Shown here: piece by piece, positions 44,507 to 52,866 of the stretch
Layout of the letters: each line of letters starts with the position of its first letter
How positions within the stretch are numbered: the stretch's first letter is position 1
DNA from: Paenibacillus sp. FSL W8-0426
GTDB taxonomy: Bacteria; Bacillota; Bacilli; Paenibacillales; Paenibacillaceae
DNA: 64,000 nucleotides
Assembly (NCBI RefSeq): GCF_037969725.1
Contig: NZ_CP150203.1
Span: forward strand, 1,504,001 to 1,568,000
Reading direction: 5' to 3'
The notes under the pieces: model-generated
Databases searched by the model: none
Told to the model about the DNA's origin: nothing
Seen by the model: only the letters and a program-made list of their open reading frames with translations
Translations under genes and position numbers: made by a program

Positions 44507-44543
44507 GCCCCGTCTCCGAAATGCTGCATTTCGGAGACGGGGC
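44507..44543 (-). terminator. Terminator of the gene at 44584
   Basis: A perfect 17-bp stem (GCCCCGTCTCCGAAATG at 44507-44523, CATTTCGGAGACGGGGC at 44527-44543) with a three-base loop, followed on the minus strand by TTTTGG. Confidence 0.82.
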
Positions 44544-44583
44544 GATCGGACTGGCGTGTCGGGGAGAAACGGCGTCACATCAA

Positions 44584-44889
44584 TTACATCAGCAACGTAA
44601 TGACCAGCAGCTCATACAGCACCAGAGGCAGGATGGTTGGACCGAACAACGCGCGCGGCTCCGGATATCCATGCATGGGCGTAACCTGAAGGTAAAGGAT
44701 GCCGCGGTCGGCGCTGACAATGACGCCTTCCCAGACTTGCCCGTCAATGTTCTGGACTTGAACCTTCCGACCGGTATACTGGCGAACGGTCTGATGAAGC
44801 GCATTTCGCGTCTGTTGAACCGATTGAAGCAATGGCGTATGGGCCTGATACACAATGACTGCTGTCGGCGTGGATGGCGTTTCGGACAT
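44584..44889 (-). CDS. Hypothetical protein with small beta-barrel-like domain
   Basis: 101 residues, no family named with certainty. The central part (RKVQVQNIDGQVWEGVIVSADRGILYLQV) has the strand pattern of a small SH3/Sm-like barrel, and the C-terminus (FGPTILPLVLYELLVITLLM) is hydrophobic enough for a membrane helix. GAGGTG lies 6 bases before the ATG at 44889. Placed downstream of the sigma/DUF4179 pair but separated by about 90 bases. Confidence 0.65.
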   Translation of the reverse strand: MSETPSTPTAVIVYQAHTPLLQSVQQTRNALHQTVRQYTGRKVQVQNIDGQVWEGVIVSADRGILYLQVTPMHGYPEPRALFGPTILPLVLYELLVITLLM

Positions 44890-44979
44890 AATGCACACCT
44901 CTTCCTCGTAATGGGTTCCTGCTTCAGCATATGCATTCGCCTATATAAAGGTGATTGGGCGTACATTGTGTAAGTTTTG

Positions 44980-46308
44980 TTATTCCAGTGGAATATCCAG
45001 CGAAAACGGGGAACTGCTTTCCATCGGATATGATCCGATGCGCAGGGTTAGCTTGCCCTTGATGGAAGCACCGTTTTCAATGGTATACCATGCCGCGGCT
45101 TCCCCTTGATCGGGGGCTTCCCAGCTCGTGTTGGGTATGACGTAGTGTTTCCCTTGTTCGTCGGCAGCTGTGCTAAACGTCAGGGGAGAGACGCCGTTCT
45201 GGAAATGGGAAAGATGGAATTCAAGAACGCGATCTCTGCCTTTGACTTCGCTATCCGCAAACGTCAAACCTTTCGGCCCGCCTTCGAGGCGTCCTGTTTT
45301 CAGATCAATCGTGACATCCAAATCCGTTTTGTCCAGCGCGGATAACCCCGAACCCTGAAGCGTCAATTTCTTCGGAATCGCAAAGTACATGCTTTCAAAA
45401 AAGATGGAGCGCTCGTCACCACTGGATGTGGCCAGGTTGGTTCGCCATGCGCGCCCTTGCTCATCAACCAGCTGTAGATTGCGAAGACCGAAAATCTCCT
45501 TTGAATTGTCCGGGTCGAATTTGACGTCGAGCTTAAGTCGGGTGGGATAGAGTACAGCTTCGCCAAACTCGATTCGCTGGCCGTCGATCGTTGCGGTTTG
45601 GTGAATCGGAATCGTCTTTTTCATGCCCTTGGTAAGGCTGTAATCAACGGGGAACGTAACGCTCCAGGTTCCGGGTTGAGCTGTGTCTCTCGATTGGAAT
45701 TGTATCGTGATTTTATCAGGCTTCACGGCTTCTTCCGACATGAATGCATCAATATATCCTTCATACGTATCCGTACTGCCGGTTTGTCTCGGGGATTCGT
45801 AACTCATCCCGACCGAAAGCCCTTCGCCATGTTCATCCTGCAATTGGATGTCGTACAAGCCGCCCTCGCGATTGCTTACCCCTTTCATCGTGTAAAAAAT
45901 AACCATGCGTGCGTCATCGGTGATCACGCCGTTTACGGTCACAGAGATCCCGTCATGCTCGTCGGTGATATTCACCGTCTGTAACAATGACTGATCTACG
46001 GCCAACTGCAAGCCTTTGTCTTGGCGAATCAGGTTCACGATCCCTTCCATGCCCGGCAGCTGCTCCACAAACGAGGCGAATGCGGGCGACACGCGAATAC
46101 AGCCCGTAAACAGCAGTATAATACATGCCGCCGAAAGCCCGCTCAGGCCCCAGCGAAGCCTGGACTTGCGATTCCGTGTAGCTTTGCGAATGCCCGATTG
46201 TACAGCAAGGTGAGCGATTTCATCGGGCACAGGGATCGCGTCATACTCCGCTTTGCGAGCATGCAGCCGCCGTTCCAACGCTTCGAACGTTTTATTTTCA
46301 TCGGTCAT
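44980..46308 (-). CDS. DUF4179-type membrane protein, probable anti-sigma factor
   Basis: 442 residues. A cytoplasmic N-terminus of about 52 residues, one transmembrane helix (about 53-72), and a large extracytoplasmic beta-rich region of about 360 residues of the DUF4179 kind (LLQTVNITDEHDGISVTVNGVITDDARMVIFYTM). Genes of this type sit next to ECF sigma factors and the cytoplasmic part is thought to hold the sigma factor. Here it overlaps the sigma gene by 4 bases. The anti-sigma role is inference from this arrangement. Confidence 0.85.
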   Translation of the reverse strand: MTDENKTFEALERRLHARKAEYDAIPVPDEIAHLAVQSGIRKATRNRKSRLRWGLSGLSAACIILLFTGCIRVSPAFASFVEQLPGMEGIVNLIRQDKGLQLAVDQSLLQTVNITDEHDGISVTVNGVITDDARMVIFYTMKGVSNREGGLYDIQLQDEHGEGLSVGMSYESPRQTGSTDTYEGYIDAFMSEEAVKPDKITIQFQSRDTAQPGTWSVTFPVDYSLTKGMKKTIPIHQTATIDGQRIEFGEAVLYPTRLKLDVKFDPDNSKEIFGLRNLQLVDEQGRAWRTNLATSSGDERSIFFESMYFAIPKKLTLQGSGLSALDKTDLDVTIDLKTGRLEGGPKGLTFADSEVKGRDRVLEFHLSHFQNGVSPLTFSTAADEQGKHYVIPNTSWEAPDQGEAAAWYTIENGASIKGKLTLRIGSYPMESSSPFSLDIPLE

Positions 46309-46823
46309 AACGAGGTATCTCCTTTCGTATCCAAATGATTGCGCAGTTGGCCCAGTGCCCGATGCAGGCGCGATTTCACCGTACCGACCGGAATGTCCAG
46401 AATATCTGCAACCTCCGTCAGGGGAAAACCCTCAAAATAACTTAAAATAATGATATCCTTACAGCCCGGTTCCAGCGCTTCGATGGCTGCGGCGAGGTCG
46501 GGGTCCTGCGGCGTATCCCAGCTGCTTGGTTCAGCCGCGAGTGCGGCAAACGGGCTGAACCGATGCTTGCGTTTACGCTCGTCCGCGCAGTAGTTCAGCA
46601 GAATACGGACCAGCCATGTGCTGAAGAAGGCAGGTTCCTTTAATTTTTTCAGCTTGCGAAAGGCTCTGTAGGTGCATTCCTGGATCGCTTCGAGCGCGTC
46701 CCCTTCATTATGGAGATAAGCATAAGCGATCCGGTACAGCCGGTTCCGATGCAAGTCCATTAAGGCCGAAAAAGCCTCGGCATCCCCTCTCTGTGCGGCG
46801 ACGGTCAATTCGGAAGGGGTCAC
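46305..46823 (-). CDS. ECF RNA polymerase sigma factor
   Basis: 172 residues. Region 2 is about 10-75 (LYRIAYAYLHNEGDALEAIQECTYRAFRKL), region 4 about 110-165 (LEPGCKDIIILSYFEGFPLTEVADILDIPVGTVKSRLHRAL). It directs RNA polymerase to a small set of envelope-stress-type promoters. A matching promoter lies directly upstream of its own gene (46856-46883). GGAGGAG precedes the ATG; the following gene is the likely anti-sigma factor. Confidence 0.93.
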   Translation of the reverse strand: MTPSELTVAAQRGDAEAFSALMDLHRNRLYRIAYAYLHNEGDALEAIQECTYRAFRKLKKLKEPAFFSTWLVRILLNYCADERKRKHRFSPFAALAAEPSSWDTPQDPDLAAAIEALEPGCKDIIILSYFEGFPLTEVADILDIPVGTVKSRLHRALGQLRNHLDTKGDTSL

Positions 46824-46855
46824 AGGCTCTCCTCCTTTCGTGGATGTGTTGCGTA

Positions 46856-46883
46856 TTAGACGGCGAGAGAGGGCAAACGGTTC
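46856..46883 (-). promoter_or_regulatory. ECF-type (SigW-like) promoter, likely autoregulated
   Basis: On the minus strand GAACCG (46883-46878), a 15-base spacer and CGTCTAA (46862-46856). The GAAC-type -35 and CGTC -10 are the pattern used by SigW/SigX-group ECF factors, and the site is directly before the ECF sigma gene. Confidence 0.65.
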
Positions 46884-46949
46884 TCGATTATGTAAAAAAT
46901 CTTGCTCTTGCCTGCGGCCATGAAAGCTAAAGATGTGAGCTCATGCCAA

Positions 46950-46985
46950 AAACCGCCAGTCTCTCGCTAAAGAGGCGGGCGGTTT
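46950..46985 (-). terminator. Terminator downstream of the ankyrin gene
   Basis: AAACCGCC (46950-46957) pairs with GGCGGTTT (46978-46985), with a GCCTCTTTAGCGAGAGAC inner arm and five T residues following on the minus strand. Confidence 0.65.
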
Positions 46986-47090
46986 GTCGTCGCAGGGCTG
47001 CCGGTCGGCGGGTTTCGGGATGGATCGTCAGCTTTTCATTTTCACGATCAAGGGAAGCAGTCGCGCAAGGAGCATGGTCCCCGCTGCAAA

Positions 47091-47615
47091 CTATCGTGCT
47101 CCGAGCGCTTCTCTCAAACAGGCGGCGGCAGTTTCATGGCCGCGCTCCAGCGCGATATCCAGTGCATTCCGGCCGTCCGCATTCATGGCTGACGGGTCGG
47201 CGCCATGCTGGAGCAGCAGCGCAATGATCTCGGCCTGATCCGTATGGTAGGCAGCCGAATGCAGGGCGAATTGTCCGTCGCTGTCAGCGATGTTCGTCGC
47301 CGCACCGCGCCCCAGCAGCAGCCGGATTACGGCGGTGGAGCGTTCGCCGGCAAGCGCCGCGTGCAGCGCCGTGTTGGAAGGGATATACGAAACCTTGGAA
47401 TGGGAGACGGCGTTGACATCGGCTCCGTGGTCCAACAAGAGTTCGGCCGCTTCGCTTTGGCCAAAATGGGCGGCGTACCCGAGCAGCGTCAACCCATCCC
47501 CGTTTTCGGCATTGGCCAGCTCCGGATGTGCGGTTAACAGGGCTGCTAACGTGGCTGTATCGCCATACTGGGCAGCTGTGAACCATTTTTCCAAGGATTG
47601 TGCGTCTTGAGTCAT
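47091..47615 (-). CDS. Ankyrin-repeat protein
   Basis: 174 residues made of four to five ankyrin repeats (for example GLTLLGYAAHFGQSEAAELLLDHGADVN and GQFALHSAAYHTDQAEIIALLLQHGAD). It is a soluble protein-binding scaffold; no signal peptide or enzymatic domain. GGAGG lies 9 bases before the ATG at 47615. Partner unknown. Confidence 0.88.
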   Translation of the reverse strand: MTQDAQSLEKWFTAAQYGDTATLAALLTAHPELANAENGDGLTLLGYAAHFGQSEAAELLLDHGADVNAVSHSKVSYIPSNTALHAALAGERSTAVIRLLLGRGAATNIADSDGQFALHSAAYHTDQAEIIALLLQHGADPSAMNADGRNALDIALERGHETAAACLREALGAR

Positions 47616-47766
47616 AAGCAAAGGCCTCCATTCGCAAAAAAGATAACGTGTAACGAAGCACGGCGTTTGATGCTGCTCCAAGCTTTTGAAGCAGCATACA
47701 ATCCATCGTGCATCGTCCGTCCTTCCCTGATTATAACGATGCGGGTGAACGTCTGCTTCTTCATTC

Positions 47767-48636
47767 TCACCTGTTTAATCGCGCTTGCGAGGGCGGCTCG
47801 CCGAATCGTCTGGCAAACAACGAGCTGAACGTGCCCAGACTTTCGAATCCGACGGCGAAGCAGATGTCTGTGACCGAACGGTCCGTCGTTTGCAATAACC
47901 GCATGGCGGCCTGAAGCCTGCATTCTGTCAAGTAACGGTGGGGCGAGATGCCGAAGACGGCTTTGTAACTGCGCAAAAAATGGTTGACCGACAATTGGGC
48001 GACGGCTGCCGTGTCGGCGAGTGACGGGGACTGGTCGTAATAGGCGGTCAAGTATTCGTGTCCCAGATAAGCCCTGCGATACAGCTCTTCCCTGGTAGAG
48101 AGCTTGGCGGCCGAGAGATTGTCCATTTCCTTGCGTACATCCTGGTGCAAGCGGAGTAAGCGCACGGCCAGGTCATGCATCCGTTCTTCCCATTCCCAGG
48201 CATCCAGCGTTTTAAGGCGATGAAGATGCCGCAGTTGGCGCAGGGTTTCTCCAAGACTGCTTTGCATGGAGTGCGTGCGTTCGACCCATTCGAAGCTTTT
48301 CGTGGACCGTGAACCGAACGGGTCGTCCAGCCGTTGTCCCTCGCTCTGCACGAGGTCTTGGCCGATCCTCTCAACGAATCCGTCGGGGAAAAAGACGCAG
48401 AAAGACTCCACTTCCGTGGGGGAATCGATATGTAACGCATACTCTTGTCCGGCGTTCAGCACGAGGAAACGATGATCGTCGACGGAAAAGTATCCTCGCC
48501 CGGCCTCATATAGGGTGGTTCCTCCACGGAACGTTTTGAGCGAAAGGGCACCGCTGCCCTTCCATGCAAAGCTTGCTCTTGATTCATGCAGGATGAAGGG
48601 GAGCAGCCTTGCAGGTTCCGAGTTCCCGCTGTTCAT
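47767..48636 (-). CDS. AraC-family transcriptional regulator
   Basis: 289 residues. N-terminal cupin-like sensor domain (about 1-150) and a C-terminal double helix-turn-helix (about 190-288) with SLADTAAVAQLSVNHFLRSYKAVFGISPHRYLTECRLQAA and VTDICFAVGFESLGTFSSLFARRFGEPPSQ. It overlaps the GNAT-NUDIX gene by 4 bases. The effector is not known. Confidence 0.92.
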   Translation of the reverse strand: MNSGNSEPARLLPFILHESRASFAWKGSGALSLKTFRGGTTLYEAGRGYFSVDDHRFLVLNAGQEYALHIDSPTEVESFCVFFPDGFVERIGQDLVQSEGQRLDDPFGSRSTKSFEWVERTHSMQSSLGETLRQLRHLHRLKTLDAWEWEERMHDLAVRLLRLHQDVRKEMDNLSAAKLSTREELYRRAYLGHEYLTAYYDQSPSLADTAAVAQLSVNHFLRSYKAVFGISPHRYLTECRLQAAMRLLQTTDRSVTDICFAVGFESLGTFSSLFARRFGEPPSQARLNR

Positions 48637-49685
48637 GCCCGCCCATCCTTAGTTCGCTTAACGGCCTCGAGTGCGGGAATGGCGAAGCAGGCCAGAGGGG
48701 AAGGCAGGTCGTTCAGCGGAAACCACGCGACCTCCCCGATCGCGCCGCCTTCCTCCATGTTGCGGGCAGAGCCGCCGACAATCCGGGTCGAGTAGAGGAG
48801 GGAGATCCAATGCTCCTGCTTCTCCGGCCGAATCGTCTCGGCAGTGCAGAGCAGTTGCTCCACCTCAATATCCAGGCCGACCTCTTCCTTGATTTCGCGG
48901 ATGACCGAGTCTACGGCGGATTCGTAAGGATCGATTTTGCCGCCGGGAATGCTCCAGGTGTGCTGCTCGGGCTGTCGGTTGCGCCAAACGAGCAGTACTT
49001 CATCGCGTTCGTTGACAATGACGGCACCTACGCCGATGCGGGGCTGCACAGGTTCCGGCTCAGAAGGTCCGCAGGTCACATCTGCGTTGCCAAGGTCGCT
49101 TTCATGTGGCAAAGCCGGGCGCATGGAAAGCGGAAGTCCTGTCCGTTCAGCCCATTCCTCGGCCAGCAGAGCCATGGAAATCAGGTCGTAATGTGCTCCG
49201 CCGCGCAATACGGCGGAACGTTGACGGCCCTCCACGCGGAATCCTGCCTTTCGGTATGCATGCATGGCTGCATCATTGTAGGAAATGACTTCAAGTGCGA
49301 CCCGGTTCAGGTTCAGCTCGTGAAAGGCATAGCGGAGAATAAGGGCGAGGGCGTCGCTGCCGAAGCCTTTGCCGCGATCTTGCGGATCGCCAATGCCGAC
49401 CGCCAGACGAGCGGAGCGGTTGTTCCATTCGATCCGGTACAAGGCCGTGAAGCCGACGAATCGGTTGTCCTGCAGCGTGCGCAGCGCAAATTCGAAACCG
49501 CCGTCCCGGCGCACGGACGACGTTCCCGCTTCGTCCGGTGTCAGGGGGACGGCAGCATCGGTATCCACGTTGCGAAGGTAGTCGTAATTATCGGTAAATC
49601 GGGCGATTCGCAGGCAGTCCTCGGGGCACGGGGCCGTTAGCCTGACTTTGGTGCCCTGAAACAAATCCATGTCGTTATAACTCAT
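48633..49685 (-). CDS. GNAT acetyltransferase-NUDIX hydrolase fusion
   Basis: 350 residues with two enzymes in one chain. Residues about 5-175 are a RimJ-type GNAT domain (GIGDPQDRGKGFGSDALALILRYAFHELNLNRVALEV, HAYRKAGFRVEGRQR). After a linker, residues about 210-345 are a NUDIX domain whose box is GKIDPYESAVDSVIREIKEEVGL, matching GX5EX7REUXEEXGU. The GNAT part may acetylate a protein N-terminus or metabolite, and NUDIX enzymes cut nucleoside diphosphate derivatives. GAGGTG precedes the ATG at 49685. It lies upstream of the AraC gene on the same strand. Confidence 0.88.
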   Translation of the reverse strand: MSYNDMDLFQGTKVRLTAPCPEDCLRIARFTDNYDYLRNVDTDAAVPLTPDEAGTSSVRRDGGFEFALRTLQDNRFVGFTALYRIEWNNRSARLAVGIGDPQDRGKGFGSDALALILRYAFHELNLNRVALEVISYNDAAMHAYRKAGFRVEGRQRSAVLRGGAHYDLISMALLAEEWAERTGLPLSMRPALPHESDLGNADVTCGPSEPEPVQPRIGVGAVIVNERDEVLLVWRNRQPEQHTWSIPGGKIDPYESAVDSVIREIKEEVGLDIEVEQLLCTAETIRPEKQEHWISLLYSTRIVGGSARNMEEGGAIGEVAWFPLNDLPSPLACFAIPALEAVKRTKDGRA

Positions 49686-49937
49686 AAGGCACCTCTTTTG
49701 TCCAGAAAATGTATTGCTGAGTGCCTTCATTATACTATGAAATGCCGTATAAGAAGAAAGAGGCTGTGCCGCAATACATGCGACAGCAGCCGTTCCTGGT
49801 GCTGCGATGGTCCGCTTTAGCGAAGAGCGTCAACCAAGCAAATACCCGCTCAAACGAAAAAAAGAAGAACAAGCTAATGCCGGATCATCCTTTGTTCAGG
49901 ACCGAACCTTCATCAATGCTCATTCTTCCCTTTGGAT

Positions 49938-50750
49938 TCAAGGGCGCTGTATGTTTTTTCCATAATAGATTTCGTCCATCTCCAGCTTCAGCCACTCCGT
50001 GATGGTCTGCTGCTCGGACTCGCTCAGCTTATTTTTCGTATACCCGAACAGGTAGTTGTCCAGGTCGAATGCCTTCAGCTTGCACTTGGTATGGAAAATG
50101 TTTTCCTGATACACGTTGACGTCGATCATGTCGAAGTTCCGTTTGATCTCGTCCGGAATGTAATTCTGGATGGACCCGATGTCGTGGTCGATGAACAGCT
50201 TGCGTCCGCTCGTATCGCGCGTGAATCCGCGCACCCGGTAGTCCATGATCATAATGTCCGTATCGAACGAGTGAATCAGGTAGTTGAGCGCTTTGAGCGG
50301 CGAAATTTCGCCGCAGGTGGAGACGTCGATATCCGCGCGGAACGTGCTGATGCCCTCGCCCGGATGAAATTCCGGATACGTGTGCACGGTAATATGACTT
50401 TTGTCGAGCTGCATGACGACATTGTCCGGCAAGGGGCCCGGCGATTCTTCGAACGATTCCTCCGGTACCTCAACGATCGGGCCTTCGGAGACCAGCATCG
50501 TGACGCTGGCGCCTTGCGGCACATAATCCTGTTTGGCGACGTTGAGCACATGCGCTCCGATGATGTCGGCAACGTGGTGCAGAATGCTGCTTAGCCGCTC
50601 CGCATTGTACTGCTCGTCAATATATTCAATGTAAGCCTCACGCTCTTTTCGCGTTTGGGTGTAACAGATATCGTACATATTGAAGCTCAGCGACTTGGTC
50701 AGGTTGTTGAATCCATGCAGCTGAATGCGCTGCTCTGGCGTTAAGCTCAT
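49938..50750 (-). CDS. speD: S-adenosylmethionine decarboxylase proenzyme
   Basis: 270 residues, the long form known from E. coli (264) rather than the 120-residue Bacillus form. The self-cleavage site [11 protein letters not shown] is present, with Ser118 becoming the pyruvoyl group. Further conserved parts are [19 protein letters not shown] and the Cys in that segment. The enzyme makes decarboxylated SAM for spermidine synthesis. The ATG at 50750 follows AAAGGGGA by 9 bases; the longer frame from 50759 uses a TTG too close to it. Confidence 0.92.
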   Translation of the reverse strand: MSLTPEQRIQLHGFNNLTKSLSFNMYDICYTQTRKEREAYIEYIDEQYNAERLSSILHHVADIIGAHVLNVAKQDYVPQGASVTMLVSEGPIVEVPEESFEESPGPLPDNVVMQLDKSHITVHTYPEFHPGEGISTFRADIDVSTCGEISPLKALNYLIHSFDTDIMIMDYRVRGFTRDTSGRKLFIDHDIGSIQNYIPDEIKRNFDMIDVNVYQENIFHTKCKLKAFDLDNYLFGYTKNKLSESEQQTITEWLKLEMDEIYYGKNIQRP

Positions 50751-50909
50751 GGCGGCCAATCCCCTTTATGCATACGACGCAATGATCGCAGTATTATTAC
50801 TACGTATACCCTATTCCATGCCAAATAAACATGGGGTCCCTGCGAATAATCGGTTGAAAGGCGGGGATCCACGACGGCATTGCGCGATAAAAAAGAGCAG
50901 AACCACGGA

Positions 50910-50937
50910 TTGAAAAGCCTGATCCAGATGTTATAAT
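50910..50937 (+). promoter_or_regulatory. Promoter of a candidate antitoxin RNA
   Basis: TTGAAA (50910-50915), 16-base spacer, TATAAT (50932-50937), pointing toward the 3' end of the toxin gene on the other strand. No protein gene follows on this strand. Confidence 0.6.
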
Positions 50938-50961
50938 GGGGGAAGAAAGAGCTTATACTGC

Positions 50962-50990
50962 AAAAAGAGCCGTGCTGGACACACGACTCT
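50962..50990 (-). terminator. Terminator of the toxin mRNA
   Basis: On the minus strand AGAGTCGTG pairs with CACGGCTCT (one mismatch) and runs into TTTTTG; it lies about 85 bases past the toxin stop codon. Confidence 0.7.
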
Positions 50991-51043
50991 CTGCGCAATA
51001 GCCGCTATTAAGGGCGGTGGGCTTTACAGGCGAGATGCAGACT

Positions 51044-51075
51044 TATAGACCGCAACCTTCGACCGGGGCGGTCTA
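51044..51075 (+). terminator. Hairpin ending the antisense RNA and covering the toxin stop codon
   Basis: TAGACCGC pairs with GCGGTCTA around a 14-base loop; T-rich sequence follows on the plus strand. The toxin stop codon is inside the right arm. Confidence 0.55.
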
Positions 51076-51153
51076 TTTGTGTTTGTCGGACAGCAGCGCT
51101 GCGATTAGCAAACCGAAGGTAAGCATCAGCATAAGTGCTTCAAATACTGTCAC
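51073..51153 (-). CDS. Holin-like small toxin peptide (type I toxin)
   Basis: A 26-residue peptide beginning VTVFEALMLMLTFGLLIAAL with a polar SDKHK end; a single hydrophobic helix with charged tail. The TVxEALMLMxxFG opening matches the putative holin-like toxin (Hol_Tox) family found in many copies in Bacillota. The GTG at 51153 has a near-perfect Shine-Dalgarno AAGGGAGGTGAT, and CTCCCGGAAGGGAG can fold over it. Such peptides act at the membrane and are silenced by an overlapping antisense RNA, for which a promoter and terminator are present here. Confidence 0.8.
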   Translation of the reverse strand: MTVFEALMLMLTFGLLIAALLSDKHK

Positions 51154-51207
51154 CAGGCATCACCTCCCTTCCGGGAGATTAGCCGACCGCCCATATCAGC
51201 CTTTCCA

Positions 51208-51240
51208 TTGCGTCTAAATTATACCATGTTTGCGTCTAAA
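51208..51240 (-). promoter_or_regulatory. Toxin promoter with flanking direct repeats
   Basis: On the minus strand an extended -10, TGGTATAAT, has its TATAAT at 51223-51218. It is flanked by the 11-mer TTTAGACGCAA at 51240-51230 and 51218-51208 (period 22), which could be a regulator site. The left repeat touches the ypsA stop codon. Confidence 0.6.
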
Positions 51241-51817
51241 AAGCGTAGTCTTCGTACGTATTTGCGTCATTCATGCGCTCATCGTCGGCGATCGACTGAA
51301 TGTCCTCAGACGTAATCGTGATGAGACGGTATTCCCCGTTTTGCTGCCTCTTCAGCGCCTTTTCCTTAATGAAGCGCGGGCTTCCTTCTCCGGCATCCTC
51401 ATCATATACAAGCAGCAGCCCGTCGCTCTTGCGCAGCAGCAGGTCATCGCGCGCCGTGAACTGCCACGGTCCGACATACGGCTGGCGGCTGACCGCTCCG
51501 TAATAATCCACGCCCGTCAGAATGGAGCGGTAATACTCCTGCTTGTCTTCCTTCCATTGTTCCTCCGGGTTCAGAAAAGCGGTAATGATCGACAGCTTCA
51601 AATGAGGATATTCTTTTTTGAGCTCCATAACGACTTCGCATGCCCACAGGTCGACGCCATACTGGCCGGGCGTTAATACCCATTCCAATCCATCCTCGAC
51701 CAACGGGACTAGGCGGGAGGCAATGGCTTTTTTGATAAACGGAATGCCTTCGTGCTTCTGTCCGAAAATTTGCAGCTCATGCGCCCGGTATCCGGTAATC
51801 AACAAGTTCTTCAGCAT
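51236..51817 (-). CDS. ypsA: YpsA-family SLOG protein (DUF1273)
   Basis: 193 residues. The opening LLITGYRAHELQIFGQKHEG and LTPGQYGVDLWACEVVMELKKEYPHLKL match YpsA of Bacillus subtilis. The SLOG Rossmann-like fold binds nucleotide-derived ligands, and YpsA has been tied to cell division and oxidative stress. Conserved Gly/Glu residues of the pocket (GYR, YDEDAGEGSPR) are present. CCGATG region ribosome site AGGAGG precedes the ATG. Confidence 0.9.
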   Translation of the reverse strand: MLKNLLITGYRAHELQIFGQKHEGIPFIKKAIASRLVPLVEDGLEWVLTPGQYGVDLWACEVVMELKKEYPHLKLSIITAFLNPEEQWKEDKQEYYRSILTGVDYYGAVSRQPYVGPWQFTARDDLLLRKSDGLLLVYDEDAGEGSPRFIKEKALKRQQNGEYRLITITSEDIQSIADDERMNDANTYEDYAF

Positions 51818-51858
51818 CGGTTCCTCCTATCAGACAGCTCGGTTTCCGAATGGTCCAG

Positions 51859-52866
51859 TTACTTCGCCGGCGGGGCGTCTTTGCGGAACGGGTACAAAAA
51901 TGGTTTGGGTATGTCTGTCTCAAATTTCATGAGCTCACCCGTGGTCGGATGGATGAACGAAAGCACCCGTGCATGAAGGCCGAGACGCCCCAGCGTTCTC
52001 GTTCGCGCACCGTATTTTTTGTCGCCTGCAACGGGATGGCCAAGCTCTTCCATATGCACGCGAATCTGGTTTTTGCGTCCCGTTTCCAGACGAACTTCAA
52101 GCAGGGAGAACTCGCGGTTTGACTGCAGCCGTTTGTAGTGTGTGATGGCATGCTGTCCATCACCCGGACGCGGACTGGAATACATCTTCAGCGTTTTGCT
52201 TTCCTTCAGCCAGGACGAGATCGTGCCGGCTTCTTTGGCTACCTTGCCTTCAACCAGAGCCACGTAGATCCGTTCCTGCACCTGGTCTTTCCAGTTGTTT
52301 TGCAGCTTCTGCTGCACTTCTTCGCTTTTGGCAAACATCATGACACCCGATGTATCGCGGTCCAGACGATGTACAACAAAGATCCGGTTGCGCGAATCGG
52401 TACGGCGGACATGCTCGGTCAGCTGGCGATAGGCGGTAGTTTCATCGCTTCGGTCTGCGGCAATGGACAACAGTCCGGATTCTTTGGAGATGACGATGAT
52501 GTCGTCATCCTCATGCAAGATCGTCAGCCCTGCCATGGGCTCAGCTTCGGTCACGCCTTCTTTGCTTACCGACACGACTTGTCCAGGAACGAGGGCGTGG
52601 TTATATTGGGTCACGATCTCATTCCCGACCGAAATTTGGCCGCGGCTCAGCATGGATTTGACGGCGTTCCGTCCGGAATTGACATGCTGGAGCAAAAACG
52701 AAAGCAGCTCGTCCGCTTCATTCACCTGATACTGGCGGGGAGGCTCCGGTTTGCGAGCGGGGATATGCGCCGGCCGTTGGCGAGGTTTGTGCTTATTCGG
52801 TTTCTTGGCATCATTTCCGCGCTTTGCCGCGGGAGTGGACTTGGTGCCGTTGCGTTTGTTATTCAT
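51859..52866 (-). CDS. RluA-family pseudouridine synthase
   Basis: 335 residues: a basic, disordered N-terminus of about 45 residues, an S4 RNA-binding domain (about 50-110; NAVKSMLSRGQISVGNEIVTQ) and a RluA catalytic domain with the motif HRLDRDTSGVMMFAK holding the catalytic Asp. GRKNQIRVHMEELGHPVAGDKKYG is also typical. It converts specific uridines in rRNA or tRNA to pseudouridine. AAAGGAG precedes the ATG; the target RNA is unknown. Confidence 0.92.
   Translation of the reverse strand: MNNKRNGTKSTPAAKRGNDAKKPNKHKPRQRPAHIPARKPEPPRQYQVNEADELLSFLLQHVNSGRNAVKSMLSRGQISVGNEIVTQYNHALVPGQVVSVSKEGVTEAEPMAGLTILHEDDDIIVISKESGLLSIAADRSDETTAYRQLTEHVRRTDSRNRIFVVHRLDRDTSGVMMFAKSEEVQQKLQNNWKDQVQERIYVALVEGKVAKEAGTISSWLKESKTLKMYSSPRPGDGQHAITHYKRLQSNREFSLLEVRLETGRKNQIRVHMEELGHPVAGDKKYGARTRTLGRLGLHARVLSFIHPTTGELMKFETDIPKPFLYPFRKDAPPAK

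Larger units (their letters stand above)
50944..51085 (+). ncRNA. Candidate antisense antitoxin RNA
   Basis: Expected transcript from the promoter at 50910-50937 to the hairpin at 51044-51075, which is followed by ATTTGTGTTT. It would be complementary to the 3' untranslated region and last few codons of the toxin mRNA, the layout of TxpA/RatA and BsrG/SR4 pairs. Ends are estimated; transcription has not been shown. Confidence 0.5.

Noticed and set aside
49721..50002. 93-residue plus-strand frame between the GNAT-NUDIX and speD genes
   Set aside because: Runs into the antisense of speD and has no ribosome site.
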